The position numbers were made by a program, and so were the translations under genes. Positions 16,467 to 25,697 of a stretch of DNA of 64,000 nucleotides are shown piece by piece. The first letter of the stretch is position 1. Each line of letters opens with the position of its first letter. This DNA comes from Aureispira anguillae (lineage in GTDB: Bacteria > Bacteroidota > Bacteroidia > Chitinophagales > Saprospiraceae), in contig NZ_AP026867.1 in assembly GCF_026000115.1 (NCBI RefSeq), positions 3,653,716-3,717,715 on the forward strand, written 5' to 3'. The notes beneath the pieces were generated by a model. That model saw only the letters and a program-made list of their open reading frames with translations, was not told the DNA's origin and ran no database searches.

Positions 16467-18623
16467 ATGCTTAAATTTAATTTATTATTTATTAGCGCAT
16501 TTTTGCTTTCTAACTTGTATTCAAATACAAGTAACGCACAAACAAAAATTTGGGGCGTTGGAACCTCTGTAGGCGTAGCAGATGCAGAATTCCAAAATCC
16601 ATTTATTCAAGATACCATTGGTCCCTATGCTCCGACATCATGGACGGCTATATCCGTTTATGAAGATTGGGGCAATACAAGCCCTGGAAATGCATTTTGG
16701 GAAAGAAGTTTATTAGGTTATTCTAGAGATTATTACTCCAATCCTCCTTACGCAGCAGCTCAATCCCCTCTTCCTTCTCCTTCTCAAGCAAATGGAGTTG
16801 CTATTTTTGATTCTGGTTATATGGATAACGACAGTACTGCTTCTATAGGAGTAGGTTCTTCTCCAGCAGGGCATAGAGGAGAATTAATTTCTCCTCGCAT
16901 TGATCTAACGGGGTACACAGATTCTGCACTTGTTATCAAGTTCTTTTCAAAATTTAGTGCGAATACAACGGCTAATACCAATGAACTAAGTGTTTCTTTG
17001 TCTACTGACGATGGCACGACATGGACTAGTTTTGATTATAGAGAAATCCAACAAGGAGGAGTAGCTGATTTTATTGCCGTTCCAATGCCTACCGTAACCG
17101 CAGGCGTTAGCAACTTAACACAATGTCGGATACGTTTTGTTTTTGATACCTATTATTATTATGCTATGGTGGACGATATTACCATTGAAGTTGCCCCAGA
17201 TTATGACATTGCCATCGGTCGTCCAAGCCTTTTGAACAATTCATTAGAAGGTAGAGCAGACATTGTTCGATTGGGAGGGAGTCAATACCATGCCCTATCC
17301 AACTTAGATCCAAATAGTTTGGACGAGTGGTTTTGGGGTGCCAAAATACTAAACTATGGAGGTAAGAATATCTATCCTACAGATCATCCCAAAATGTATG
17401 TATCTATTGATTTTTACGATTCCGCAAACAATCTTACAGCGGATGTTTATTTAGATACAATGAGCCTTGACACGATGTTAGCTGGTGAATATGATGGTTA
17501 CCTTCATACAGCTCCTTTGAGAGACATTAACTTTATTATGAACCATGGAGCGGGTAGCTATGAGGTTAAGTATTGGGTAGCTCATGATAATCCTGATGCC
17601 TTTACTTATAACGATACGATCTACCATACATTTAATGTTACGAGTGCAGCAGCGCCCTTTATTTCAAAAGGATCATTGCGATCAGATGGACATGTTGGAA
17701 TGAGTAGACCATTCTTCCCTAGAGGAAGTCAAAGCAATGATATTACGGTCTTTGAATGGGGTTCGGTTTATTATTTCCCAAAAGGTCAAACCAATGCTAT
17801 TAATATTGACTCGGTAGAATTCCGTCACTATATCCACCGTACTTATTCTGGTCCAGCTTCTCATACCCTATCTGTTAACATTTATAAATTAGTAGATGGT
17901 TCTGGAAGTACAGCCGCAAACGGTCGCTTAAATTTAGATGAATTAACACTTGTTGCCTTTAATCAGATAACTATTTCTGGCTTAGATACTATTCCAGCAC
18001 CTAGTTCTGGCGTTGGAGTTGTCTCTAACTTTGTCGATCCTGTTACAGGTGCTCCCTTTACAGGTTTTGATGATGATGGCTGGTATTATATTTCTGTAAG
18101 AGAAGAACCTTCTGCAACGGGGGGACCTAGTTTTGTCACTTATCAAACTGGACTTTGGCTAGGGGCTTCTGAAGTTAATTATGCCTTGAATGCCATCAAT
18201 AGAGCTCCCGATACTGTTATCAATCCATCACCACTTGTGGTTGCAGATGTTGTGTCAACCAACCCATCGGTATACTGGAATGGTTTTTCAGAAGGAACCT
18301 ATGTACCATCTTTAGGAATTCACCTTACACCAGATTCAACCATAACCACTATAGCAACTATTGAAAATGACGAACAGGCTGAATTATTTGTATCTCCTAA
18401 TCCAGCAAGCAAACAGCTTACTATTAAGGTAGAATTTGAGTCGGCTAGAGATGTACAGTATATTTTCACGGATGCTATGGGACGTGTATTGAGTACATTT
18501 AGCAGCGATCAAGTTACTGTTGAAACGCAAACCATCGATATTGAACCGTTCCCTGCTGGGGTTTATTTCTTAACGGCTAAAACCGACCAAGGAAAAATAG
18601 TAGAACGAATCATTAAAGAATAA
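16467..18623 (+). CDS. Secreted protein with T9SS type A C-terminal sorting domain (718 aa)
   Basis: A signal peptide of about 24 residues ends at SNAQ. The last ~80 residues are a T9SS type A sorting domain: LFVSPNPASKQLTIKVEF, then IFTDAMGRVLSTF, PAGVYFLTAKT and the basic end ERIIKE. Residues about 60-240 (for example RGELISPRIDLTGYTDSALV and SLSTDDGTTWTSFDY) look like a jelly-roll or MAM-like module that is frequent in such proteins. No catalytic motif is seen. It is probably exported and attached to the cell surface or released, with an adhesive or binding role. Its own promoter lies upstream. Confidence 0.85.
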   Translation: MLKFNLLFISAFLLSNLYSNTSNAQTKIWGVGTSVGVADAEFQNPFIQDTIGPYAPTSWTAISVYEDWGNTSPGNAFWERSLLGYSRDYYSNPPYAAAQSPLPSPSQANGVAIFDSGYMDNDSTASIGVGSSPAGHRGELISPRIDLTGYTDSALVIKFFSKFSANTTANTNELSVSLSTDDGTTWTSFDYREIQQGGVADFIAVPMPTVTAGVSNLTQCRIRFVFDTYYYYAMVDDITIEVAPDYDIAIGRPSLLNNSLEGRADIVRLGGSQYHALSNLDPNSLDEWFWGAKILNYGGKNIYPTDHPKMYVSIDFYDSANNLTADVYLDTMSLDTMLAGEYDGYLHTAPLRDINFIMNHGAGSYEVKYWVAHDNPDAFTYNDTIYHTFNVTSAAAPFISKGSLRSDGHVGMSRPFFPRGSQSNDITVFEWGSVYYFPKGQTNAINIDSVEFRHYIHRTYSGPASHTLSVNIYKLVDGSGSTAANGRLNLDELTLVAFNQITISGLDTIPAPSSGVGVVSNFVDPVTGAPFTGFDDDGWYYISVREEPSATGGPSFVTYQTGLWLGASEVNYALNAINRAPDTVINPSPLVVADVVSTNPSVYWNGFSEGTYVPSLGIHLTPDSTITTIATIENDEQAELFVSPNPASKQLTIKVEFESARDVQYIFTDAMGRVLSTFSSDQVTVETQTIDIEPFPAGVYFLTAKTDQGKIVERIIKE

Positions 18624-18664
18624 TAGCATACCAATTTTACTTAAATTAGTTGGTTGACTTTTTT

Positions 18665-18725
18665 TAGGTAAAAATTAAAAATCCATCCAAAAAGTTCTTG
18701 TAAAAAGGGGCTGTTTGGATGGATT
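18665..18725 (-). terminator. Convergent terminator hairpin
   Basis: A perfect 12-bp stem (18680-18691 with 18714-18725). On the minus strand it is followed by a T-rich run, so it ends the META-domain lipoprotein transcript; it may also slow plus-strand transcription from 18623. Confidence 0.7.
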
Positions 18726-18755
18726 AATAAATAAAAGGAGTCGCTACAAAGGTGA

Positions 18756-19232
18756 TTAATCACCCTTTAAAAAAATCAATATTTCTTTTCCTTTATGGTT
18801 TAGAAAGCTCAATTTTAAGCCGTCCAATTTATACGCTGTCACCTCGCCAATTGCTTGGTTAAAATGGTTAGGGTGCTTCATATCAGCGCAGGCTTTTTGA
18901 GGGGAGACAATCTTGTCAAAGGTGATTTCTGTAGCAGAAATTTTGTGGATTCTTCCGTAAAATTCATTGCACCCATCATAACCCAATACGCTCATATTAC
19001 TAAGGTTCAATTCTAAGCGAGGAATAGGAAGGCTTCGATTTGTTGGTACTCCTTTGATGTGTGTAGCATACCAAATATCGTGTAGTCTCTGATTTGCTCC
19101 GTCTTTTTCCTCTAAGACAGTCTCCTCCTTTTGTTTTTCTAATGCTTGCTCCAAAATATATTGGCTAGTGGTAGAACAAGCTTGAAAAATGGCTCCACTC
19201 AGGATCAATAATAGAATCAATTTTAAACGCAT
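18756..19232 (-). CDS. META (HslJ-like) domain lipoprotein
   Basis: From ATG 19232 the product begins with a lipoprotein signal (MRLKLILLLILSGAIFQACS; lipobox FQAC). The longer frame from 19328 runs into a hairpin and lacks a signal at its start, so I reject it. The mature part has the META domain pattern: LHDIWYATHIKG, then GYDGCNEFYGRI, KIVSPQKACAD and LDGLKLSFLNHKGKEILIF. META/HslJ proteins sit in the envelope and are linked to stress or antibiotic tolerance; the exact function is unknown. The two conserved Cys (GCN and KAC) may form a disulfide. Confidence 0.82.
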   Translation of the reverse strand: MRLKLILLLILSGAIFQACSTTSQYILEQALEKQKEETVLEEKDGANQRLHDIWYATHIKGVPTNRSLPIPRLELNLSNMSVLGYDGCNEFYGRIHKISATEITFDKIVSPQKACADMKHPNHFNQAIGEVTAYKLDGLKLSFLNHKGKEILIFLKGD

Positions 19233-19279
19233 TCGTTTGATTTTTTTGACTAGAGATTGCTTATTACTACTTTTGTTAT

Positions 19280-19349
19280 AAGTTATAGGTCGTAAGTCGT
19301 ATGTCCTGTATTTACAGGAACTAAGCATACGACTTACGACCTATAACTT
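19280..19349. repeat. Long perfect inverted repeat with inner palindrome
   Basis: A 24-bp perfect inverted repeat (19280-19303 with 19326-19349, arm containing TCGTAAGTCGTATG) encloses a second hairpin TCCTGTA/TACAGGA. It lies 48 bases upstream of the META lipoprotein start. The arms themselves carry a short internal repeat (GGTCGTAAGTCGTA). Confidence 0.75.
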
Positions 19350-19543
19350 TCTTCTAAAACCACATAAATGTAGTGCATGAGCAGTTTGGCAACGGGGATG
19401 CCTAGCAGCTAAGCTAAAAAGTAGTTAAAAGCTTACCCTTTTTTAGTGTTTACCACACGATTAGCTTCGCTGCTACTGCGTGAGCCTACGGGTTATCAAA
19501 GAACCCCAAAATATCTAGTTCATCCATTGTTATAGCTGAAGTT

Positions 19544-19586
19544 AATAAAAAAGCATGAACCATCCCAACTAAGACAATTCATGCTT
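19544..19586 (-). terminator. Terminator after the SDR gene
   Basis: AAGCATGAA (19551-19559) pairs with TTCATGCTT (19578-19586). On the minus strand a run of six T follows. It ends the short-chain dehydrogenase transcript. Confidence 0.7.
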
Positions 19587-19608
19587 GCGTAATCAATTCT
19601 ATAGCCAC

Positions 19609-20325
19609 TTAGGGGTTTGTTGACCACAAAGAAGCATTTTTAAGCATCGCTCTCCTAGGCAACAAAAGCCCAGCAACAATCAATTCGGCAAAATCTTCTG
19701 GTTGTAAAACCTTTTCTGCATTTCCATCTGTAATGCCCAACTCTAAAGACATATCAGAAGCAATGGTACTAGGAGTTAGGGTATTTACCCGAATGTTATT
19801 TTTACGCACCTCTTTCATCAAAGATTCTGACATTCCTATTACTGCAAATTTTGAAGCAGAATAAGCAGATGTTGTAGCATTTCCATTCAGACCAGCAGTA
19901 GAAGAAACATTCACAATATCGCCTTGATTTTTTTCAATTAAGTACGGAAGGACCTCTTTGGTTACATAATACATGCCCATTAAGTTGGTCTGAATAATAC
20001 TAGTCCATTGATCGACCTTCATTTCATTAAAAGTACCAAATGCAGCAATTCCTGCATTATTAATCAAAATATCAACCGTTCCTAAAGCATCGATACTTTT
20101 TTTGATTCCTTTTTTTACAGCCTCGTAATCACTAACATCAAAGACCGCATAATGAGCATTGATGCCAAATGCCTCTAGTTCTGCAACCGTTTTCTGTAAA
20201 CGCTCCTCATTTCTCCCTGTTATAACCACTTCAATTCCCTCTTTGGCAAAAGCAATAGCAGTTGCTTTTCCAAGCCCTCTACTTCCTCCAGTTATAATTG
20301 CTTTTTTGCCTTTTAATTTTCCCAT
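19609..20325 (-). CDS. Short-chain dehydrogenase/reductase (FabG-like)
   Basis: A classical SDR of 238 aa. The NAD(P)-binding motif is GGSRGLGKA at about 12-20, ITGRN follows the second strand (Arg suggests NADPH), NNAGIA lies near 88-93, the catalytic Ser is in NVSSTAG and the Tyr-Lys pair in YSASK. It resembles 3-ketoacyl reductases of the FabG group (YbbO/FabG-like), so it reduces a keto group to an alcohol; the natural substrate is not clear. It is a single gene with its own terminator, not near fatty acid synthesis genes. Confidence 0.9.
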   Translation of the reverse strand: MGKLKGKKAIITGGSRGLGKATAIAFAKEGIEVVITGRNEERLQKTVAELEAFGINAHYAVFDVSDYEAVKKGIKKSIDALGTVDILINNAGIAAFGTFNEMKVDQWTSIIQTNLMGMYYVTKEVLPYLIEKNQGDIVNVSSTAGLNGNATTSAYSASKFAVIGMSESLMKEVRKNNIRVNTLTPSTIASDMSLELGITDGNAEKVLQPEDFAELIVAGLLLPRRAMLKNASLWSTNP

Positions 20326-20398
20326 TTTGATTGATTTTTTTGTTGAAGTTAAGTCCTTTTTAGACCTACTTCTATGATAATTTTAGTTGAAGTTCTTT

Positions 20399-21034
20399 TT
20401 ATTTTCTTGCCGCTTGCTCCAATTGATCAACATCTAAACTTGTCAGATGTTGAACATTTTTAGTAATTTTTTTGATGTCCCAATCCCACCATTTCAAGGC
20501 TAAAAGCCGTTGGATAAGAGCTTCTGGGAATCTTTTTTTTATGACAGTGGCAGGATTCCCTCCAACAATAGAATAAGGAGGTACATCTTTTACAACGGTT
20601 GAGTTGGTAGCAATAATTGCCCCATCCCCAATTTTGACGCCCGCCATTATAGTAGCATTGTATCCAATCCAAACATCATTTCCAATCAAAACATCTCCTT
20701 TTTGAGGATATTCTTTTCCGTCCATTGCTGCTTCCCAACCATTCCCAAAGATGGCAAAGGGGTAACTTGTTATGGCATCGCTTAAGTGATTGGCTCCATT
20801 CATAATAAATTTTACATCAGAGGCAATCATACAAAACTTACCAATCACCAGTTTATCCTCATTAAAATCAAAGAGGTATTTTACATTTTTTTCAAAATTT
20901 TCTACCGATTCAAAATCATCATAATAAGTATAATCCCCTACAATAATATTGGGATTCTTAACGACATTTTTCAAAAAACATAATCGATCGTAATGTTCGA
21001 GTGGAAATTTTAAACTTTTGTCTGGTCCGTTCAT
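20399..21034 (-). CDS. Vat/CatB-like acyltransferase of the hexapeptide-repeat (LbH) family
   Basis: The product starts MNGPDKSLKFPLEHYD and continues with GDYTYYDDFE, IGKFCMIASDVKFIMNGANH, FGNGWE, IGNDVWIGYNATIMAGVKIG and YSIVGGNPA. This order and the His in NGANH (the general base) match xenobiotic O-acetyltransferases of the streptogramin (Vat) type. The left-handed beta-helix uses acetyl-CoA. I choose ATG 21034 because family members begin with MNGP and a TATATTTG box lies at 21076-21083. Whether it acetylates an antibiotic or a cell-surface sugar cannot be told from sequence. Confidence 0.87.
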   Translation of the reverse strand: MNGPDKSLKFPLEHYDRLCFLKNVVKNPNIIVGDYTYYDDFESVENFEKNVKYLFDFNEDKLVIGKFCMIASDVKFIMNGANHLSDAITSYPFAIFGNGWEAAMDGKEYPQKGDVLIGNDVWIGYNATIMAGVKIGDGAIIATNSTVVKDVPPYSIVGGNPATVIKKRFPEALIQRLLALKWWDWDIKKITKNVQHLTSLDVDQLEQAARK

Positions 21035-21075
21035 CTTTATCGTATAATAATAGGCAAATAATCGTTCCAAGATAC

Positions 21076-21083
21076 CAAATATA
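21076..21083 (-). promoter_or_regulatory. TAnnTTTG -7 box of the Vat-like gene
   Basis: TATATTTG on the minus strand, 42 bases before the chosen start. No clear -33 TTG was found at the right distance. Confidence 0.4.
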
Positions 21084-21305
21084 TTATTAATAGATAAGTC
21101 TCTCTTTTTTTCTTCGCCAACCTCACCCTTCTATTTTCGCAAGCACTTTACAGAGGCTTTCCACTTGATAATCTAGGTATTAAGCAACATTTATCCTTTA
21201 TTTTTTGGCAACAAATCCAGTCTTTACATATAAAAAAAACACATTGTTAAGAAATTCTTAATATATTGTTAACATTAAAGAGTTCTTCTCTTTCTATACA
21301 CCAAC

Positions 21306-21313
21306 TACATTTG
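21306..21313 (+). promoter_or_regulatory. TAnnTTTG -7 box of the TonB receptor gene
   Basis: TACATTTG lies 34 bases before ATG 21347. It implies a leader of about 27 nt and supports this start over the longer TTG frame at 21266. The -33 region is only weakly matched (GTTCTT near 21282). Confidence 0.45.
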
Positions 21314-21346
21314 CGGTCATCATTAAACATCATTAATTATTTTTCA

Positions 21347-24016
21347 ATGAAAACAATATTTACAATCAGTCTATTGCTATTGATGCCATACACTATCTTT
21401 GCACAAGGAACCATAAAAGGTCGCCTAGTAGACGCTGACAATAATGAAGGGCTAATTAGTGCCAGTGTTCTCTTAAAAGCTGCCGCTACAACTACAGGAG
21501 TAGTGACGGACTTTGATGGTTATTTCACCTTAGATAATATCCCTGAAGGAGAACAAACTATTCTAATTTCTTACTTAGGTTATGAACAAAAAGAACAACA
21601 AGTCGTTGTCAAAAAGGGTGAAACAGTAGATTTAGGGGAGATTATGGTTGCTTCTTCATCTGTTGGTCTAGAAGAAGTAAAGGTAGTTGCTTCTATTGCT
21701 ATTGATAGAAAAACTCCTGTTGCTGTATCTTCTATCAAAGCAGAAGTTATTGAAGACAAGTTAGGAAATCAAGAATTCCCAGAACTCTTGCGCTCTACTC
21801 CTTCTGTTTATACAACAAAATCAGGAGGTGGATTTGGAGATGCCAGAATCAATGTTAGAGGTTTTGATCAACGCAATACTGCGGTAATGATTAATGGAAT
21901 TCCTGTAAACGATATGGAAAATGGTTGGGTATACTGGTCCAACTGGGCAGGATTGAGCGATGTCACTCGTACCATGCAAGTACAAAGAGGGTTAGGAGCT
22001 TCTCGCCTAGCGATTTCTTCTGTTGGAGGAACCATCAATATCATTACAAAAACAATTGATCAAAAGAAAGGAGGATCTTTTTCTTTGGCTTATGGGAACA
22101 ACAACTACCTAAAAGCTGCTTTGACTCTTTCTACTGGAAAAATCAAAGGCGATTGGGCATTTACTTTTTCTGGTGCTTATACCAGAGGAGATGGTTATAT
22201 CGATGCAACCCAATTTCAAGGAGGCTCTTATTTCCTTTCTATTTCTAAAGCATTTGGAGAAAAGCATCAATTGGTTTTGACTGGAATTGGAGCCTTCCAA
22301 CGCCACGGACAACGTACTTATAGAGAAAAGCTCATCCAATATGACTCTGTTTATAATCTTCAGTACAATTCAGATTGGGGCTATCGTGATGGCAAGATCT
22401 ACAACATCAGAGAAAATTTTTATCACAAACCACAAATTTCGTTGAACCACTACTGGTCAATTAGTGACAAACTAACCTTGTCTACTTCTGCTTACGCTTC
22501 CTTTGGTAGAGGTGGCGGAACGGGCGATAGAGGCTCTATTGGTGGAAAAGGTACTTGGGGCTTCCGTGATGCCGAAGGGCAAGTACGAGTAGATGATATT
22601 GTGGCTTGGAATCAAGGCACCAATGATATTGCCAACTTCCCTACTGCTGGCAAATACAAGCACCCAACTCATGGCTTAGTTGCTGGTGAAAAAGATGGCT
22701 TAATCAAACGAGCTTCTGTGAACTCACACGATTGGTATGGTCTTTTGTCTAATCTAACCGCCGAGTTATCTAAGCAGTTTACTATTTCTGGTGGAATTGA
22801 TGTTCGTTATTATACAGGAAAACACTACCGTAGAATTGAGGATTTAATGGGGGCAGACGCTTGGTTGGACTCCAGAGATATAAATGCTCAAAATGATAGT
22901 TTGGATTTGAATGGAGATGGAACGATTTCTAGTAAAGAAAAAGGAGCATTAAAAAAAGAAGGGGACAAAATTCACTATGATAACGATGGTATTGTAGCTT
23001 GGCAGGGTGTTTTTGTTCAGGCAGAATATACCAGCTCTTTTGGATTAAATGCCTTTATTTCTGGTGCTTTTTCTAATACGGGTTATCAACGAGTAGATCG
23101 TTTCCAATACACAGGAAGTGACCAAAGAACTCCTATGTACAATTTCTTGGGCTATACGGTAAAAGGTGGTGCCAATTATAACATTGGAAAAAACCACAAT
23201 GTATTTTTTAATACAGGCTATTTCTCTCGTGCGCCTATTTTTGATGTTGTATTCCCTACGTATAACAATGATGCTAACCCCAATGCTAAAAATGAAAATG
23301 TTTTTGGCGTAGAATTAGGGTATGGCTTACGCTATTCAAAAATTGCAGCGAATGTCAATTTTTATCACACGCGTTGGATGAACAAATCTCTATTTAAACG
23401 CTCTACTACTCCACAAGGCAATGAATTGAATGCTAATATTAGTGGCTTGAACGCAGTACATCAAGGAATTGAAGTGGATGTTAATGCAACTCCTGTAAAA
23501 GGATTGGATTTACGTGCCATGTTCTCTATTGGAGATTGGCAATGGAAAAACAATGTAGATGCTGCTATTTCTGACGATAATAAAATTGTTTTTGATACCG
23601 TAAAAGTATATGCAGATGGATTAAAAGTAGGCGATGCACCACAAACTACCTTTGGCGTGGGTGCTGTGTATAGTTTTCCTTTTGGATTGAGCATTGATGC
23701 AGATTACTGGCATTGTTGGGACCTATATGCCAATTTTGATCCCGCTAATAAAACCTCTACCAGTGATATTGGTCGCCAAGCGCTAAAATTGCCTTCTTAT
23801 GGCTTGTTAGATGCAGGGATTAGTTACAAAATTAAGCTCAAAAAAATTGGCTTAAAACTTCGTTTCAGCATGAACAATGTTTTGGGAACTAAATACATTG
23901 CAGAAGCTGATGATAACTTTAGTGCCAATGCTGATTATGACACCTTGCTTAAAAATGCTCGTGGTTTTTATGGCTTTGGTCGCACTTGGAATGTAAGTCT
24001 AAAATTTACGTTTTAA
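21347..24016 (+). CDS. TonB-dependent receptor with carboxypeptidase-regulatory-like N-domain
   Basis: From ATG 21347 there is a clean signal peptide (MKTIFTISLLLLMPYTIFAQ). A CarboxypepD_reg-like domain follows (GTIKGRLVDADNNEGL to LGYEQKEQQV), then the plug with DARINVRGFDQRNTAVMING and VQRGLGASRLA, then a 22-strand barrel that ends in a Phe (SLKFTF). It would import a ligand through the outer membrane with TonB energy. No SusD partner follows, so a glycan is not implied; the ligand could be a siderophore, metal or peptide. An extracellular loop contains a canonical EF-hand loop (22904-22939). A bidirectional terminator lies 33 bases downstream. Confidence 0.93.
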   Translation: MKTIFTISLLLLMPYTIFAQGTIKGRLVDADNNEGLISASVLLKAAATTTGVVTDFDGYFTLDNIPEGEQTILISYLGYEQKEQQVVVKKGETVDLGEIMVASSSVGLEEVKVVASIAIDRKTPVAVSSIKAEVIEDKLGNQEFPELLRSTPSVYTTKSGGGFGDARINVRGFDQRNTAVMINGIPVNDMENGWVYWSNWAGLSDVTRTMQVQRGLGASRLAISSVGGTINIITKTIDQKKGGSFSLAYGNNNYLKAALTLSTGKIKGDWAFTFSGAYTRGDGYIDATQFQGGSYFLSISKAFGEKHQLVLTGIGAFQRHGQRTYREKLIQYDSVYNLQYNSDWGYRDGKIYNIRENFYHKPQISLNHYWSISDKLTLSTSAYASFGRGGGTGDRGSIGGKGTWGFRDAEGQVRVDDIVAWNQGTNDIANFPTAGKYKHPTHGLVAGEKDGLIKRASVNSHDWYGLLSNLTAELSKQFTISGGIDVRYYTGKHYRRIEDLMGADAWLDSRDINAQNDSLDLNGDGTISSKEKGALKKEGDKIHYDNDGIVAWQGVFVQAEYTSSFGLNAFISGAFSNTGYQRVDRFQYTGSDQRTPMYNFLGYTVKGGANYNIGKNHNVFFNTGYFSRAPIFDVVFPTYNNDANPNAKNENVFGVELGYGLRYSKIAANVNFYHTRWMNKSLFKRSTTPQGNELNANISGLNAVHQGIEVDVNATPVKGLDLRAMFSIGDWQWKNNVDAAISDDNKIVFDTVKVYADGLKVGDAPQTTFGVGAVYSFPFGLSIDADYWHCWDLYANFDPANKTSTSDIGRQALKLPSYGLLDAGISYKIKLKKIGLKLRFSMNNVLGTKYIAEADDNFSANADYDTLLKNARGFYGFGRTWNVSLKFTF

Positions 24017-24048
24017 TCCTATAGATTAAAAAATTACTGAGCTGTTAT

Positions 24049-24089
24049 AAAAAAGGTCGTTGGAAGCTAGCTTCCAACGACCTTTTTTT
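24049..24089. terminator. Bidirectional terminator between TonB receptor and nitroreductase genes
   Basis: A perfect palindrome AAGGTCGTTGGAAGC/GCTTCCAACGACCTT flanked by A-run and T-run works for both converging genes. Confidence 0.9.
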
Positions 24090-24105
24090 GTCTTTTGGCA
24101 AAAAC

Positions 24106-24738
24106 TTAGTCAATAACCGTCACCAAATCTTCTTTGCTCTTTCTCACCTTCACCAAATTAACCAACCAATCGTTTTCTGTATCTCTATAGCCAATTGGCA
24201 ACATCACACAACTTCTTAGCCCCTTTTCTCTCAACGCTAAAATTTCGTCCAATTTGTCAGGATCAAATCCTTCTATAGGTGTACTATCTACTCCCTCAAA
24301 AGCAGCAGCAGCAATCGCCTGCGAAAAAGCAATATAAGCTTGTTTAGCAGCATGGTTAAAGTTTACCTCTGCATCTCTTTGTGGGTAAATGCCCAACAAC
24401 ATTTCACGGTATTTTTCCCAACCTTCGTTTTCAAAACCACGAACGGTATTCGTCAAATCAAACATCTTGTTGATTCGATCTGCGGTATACGTATCCCAAG
24501 CCGCAAAAATCAACAAATGTGAACAATCTGTCACCACAGACTGATCCCAAGAAATTTTTCTAATTTTTTCTTTTAGCTCTTGATTGGTAATAACAATAAT
24601 CTCAAAAGGCTGTAGACCACTTGATGTTGGAGCCAAAGAAGCTGCTTCTATAATATTATCGATTTTTTCTTGCGCTACTTTTTTCCCATTCATCGCTTTG
24701 GTAGCATAACGCCAATTCAATTTATCTAATAATTCCAT
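24106..24738 (-). CDS. NAD(P)H-dependent flavin nitroreductase (NfsB-like)
   Basis: A 210-aa protein of the nitroreductase fold: RYATKAMNGKKV near the N-terminus (FMN phosphate binding Arg/Ser-type region), EAASLAPTSSGLQPFEIIVI (the conserved PSS-x-LQPW-like segment), and LREKGLRSCVMLPIGYRD near the C-terminus. It is the usual length for NfsB and should use FMN and NAD(P)H to reduce nitro compounds or quinones. It is a single gene. Confidence 0.9.
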   Translation of the reverse strand: MELLDKLNWRYATKAMNGKKVAQEKIDNIIEAASLAPTSSGLQPFEIIVITNQELKEKIRKISWDQSVVTDCSHLLIFAAWDTYTADRINKMFDLTNTVRGFENEGWEKYREMLLGIYPQRDAEVNFNHAAKQAYIAFSQAIAAAAFEGVDSTPIEGFDPDKLDEILALREKGLRSCVMLPIGYRDTENDWLVNLVKVRKSKEDLVTVID

Positions 24739-24917
24739 GTTCTATGTTATTTCTAAAAATGTTATTTTTAAAGTTACATAGCTCTTAACAAGGAAGTAAA
24801 AGATTAGTTTTTTATGGCAAGACTTTTTTTAGATTTTAACAATATTTAAATAACTCCCCTCCTCTACAATCTCCTAGCACCTCTACGCTATCTTCTTAAT
24901 CAAGAATTATATAACGT

Positions 24918-25577
24918 TCAACCATTCAATCGTTTGAGCAAAGCGAGTTTTGTGTGAGACAAGTTATTATGCTCTTTTCGCTCTTGGTAGTGCTTTTTTG
25001 CCTCCATTTGATTTTTAACTAAGAGGTATCCTTTATTGATTTCGTTTGGAAATATTTCATTGGTAATAATATTACCTAAATCATTAAACCTAAGCTTGCT
25101 AACCAAACTTGAAAAGTCAGCATCTATTTTAAATTCCTTCCCTTCCTTTTTATAAAGTGAATGAGCATATCTTTTTGATCTTTCTTGATAATTATATATT
25201 GAAATTGCTTTAATATTTTCATATCCTATTTTTGTCACTTTATCTGATAAATCAAGCTTATAATAGAATACAATGTAGGTTAATTTATTAAAGGTTTTGT
25301 TTAATAGGTCTTCTACTCTTTCTTTTAAAGGAATAAAATCTTGATTATCGACCCTAGATATTCCAACATCAAACAATGTGTTCAAAGCTAACTGGTCAAT
25401 TCTTTTTTTATCTAGTTTAGAATCGTATAGAATCGTTTTAAAACTGAAATTTTGACGCTCTAATTCCAGTTCTGCTGTTATGTTGTAATGTGGAGCTTCC
25501 CCACAGTATGGTTTTCTCCTATGTTCATCTTTGCAAGACAAAATACTTAAGAGTAGTACAATCGACAATAATCTCAT
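24918..25577 (-). CDS. Hypothetical lipoprotein (219 aa)
   Basis: From ATG 25577 the product has a short type II signal (MRLLSIVLLLSILSC). A longer frame starts with TTG at 25601 and is less likely. The mature protein is charged, mostly alpha/beta, with no motif I recognise; the C-terminal 50 residues (KNQMEAKKHYQERKEHNNLS) are basic and helical. It should be anchored in the inner or outer membrane. Confidence 0.65.
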   Translation of the reverse strand: MRLLSIVLLLSILSCKDEHRRKPYCGEAPHYNITAELELERQNFSFKTILYDSKLDKKRIDQLALNTLFDVGISRVDNQDFIPLKERVEDLLNKTFNKLTYIVFYYKLDLSDKVTKIGYENIKAISIYNYQERSKRYAHSLYKKEGKEFKIDADFSSLVSKLRFNDLGNIITNEIFPNEINKGYLLVKNQMEAKKHYQERKEHNNLSHTKLALLKRLNG

Positions 25578-25697
25578 ATTCTTTGGTTTTAATTTTTTCA
25601 AAATAACCCCTGCCTATATACATAAAGATAAAATAAACATTTTATACAAATAAATAAAATATTCTATTTATTCCATCCCAACAAGTTTCTTATACTA

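Noticed and set aside
19233-19328. N-terminal extension of the META lipoprotein to 19328
   Set aside because: It is encoded by the inverted-repeat hairpin and would bury the lipoprotein signal peptide.
21266-21346. TTG start for the TonB receptor
   Set aside because: The signal peptide begins at ATG 21347 and the -7 box lies at 21306-21313, inside the extension.
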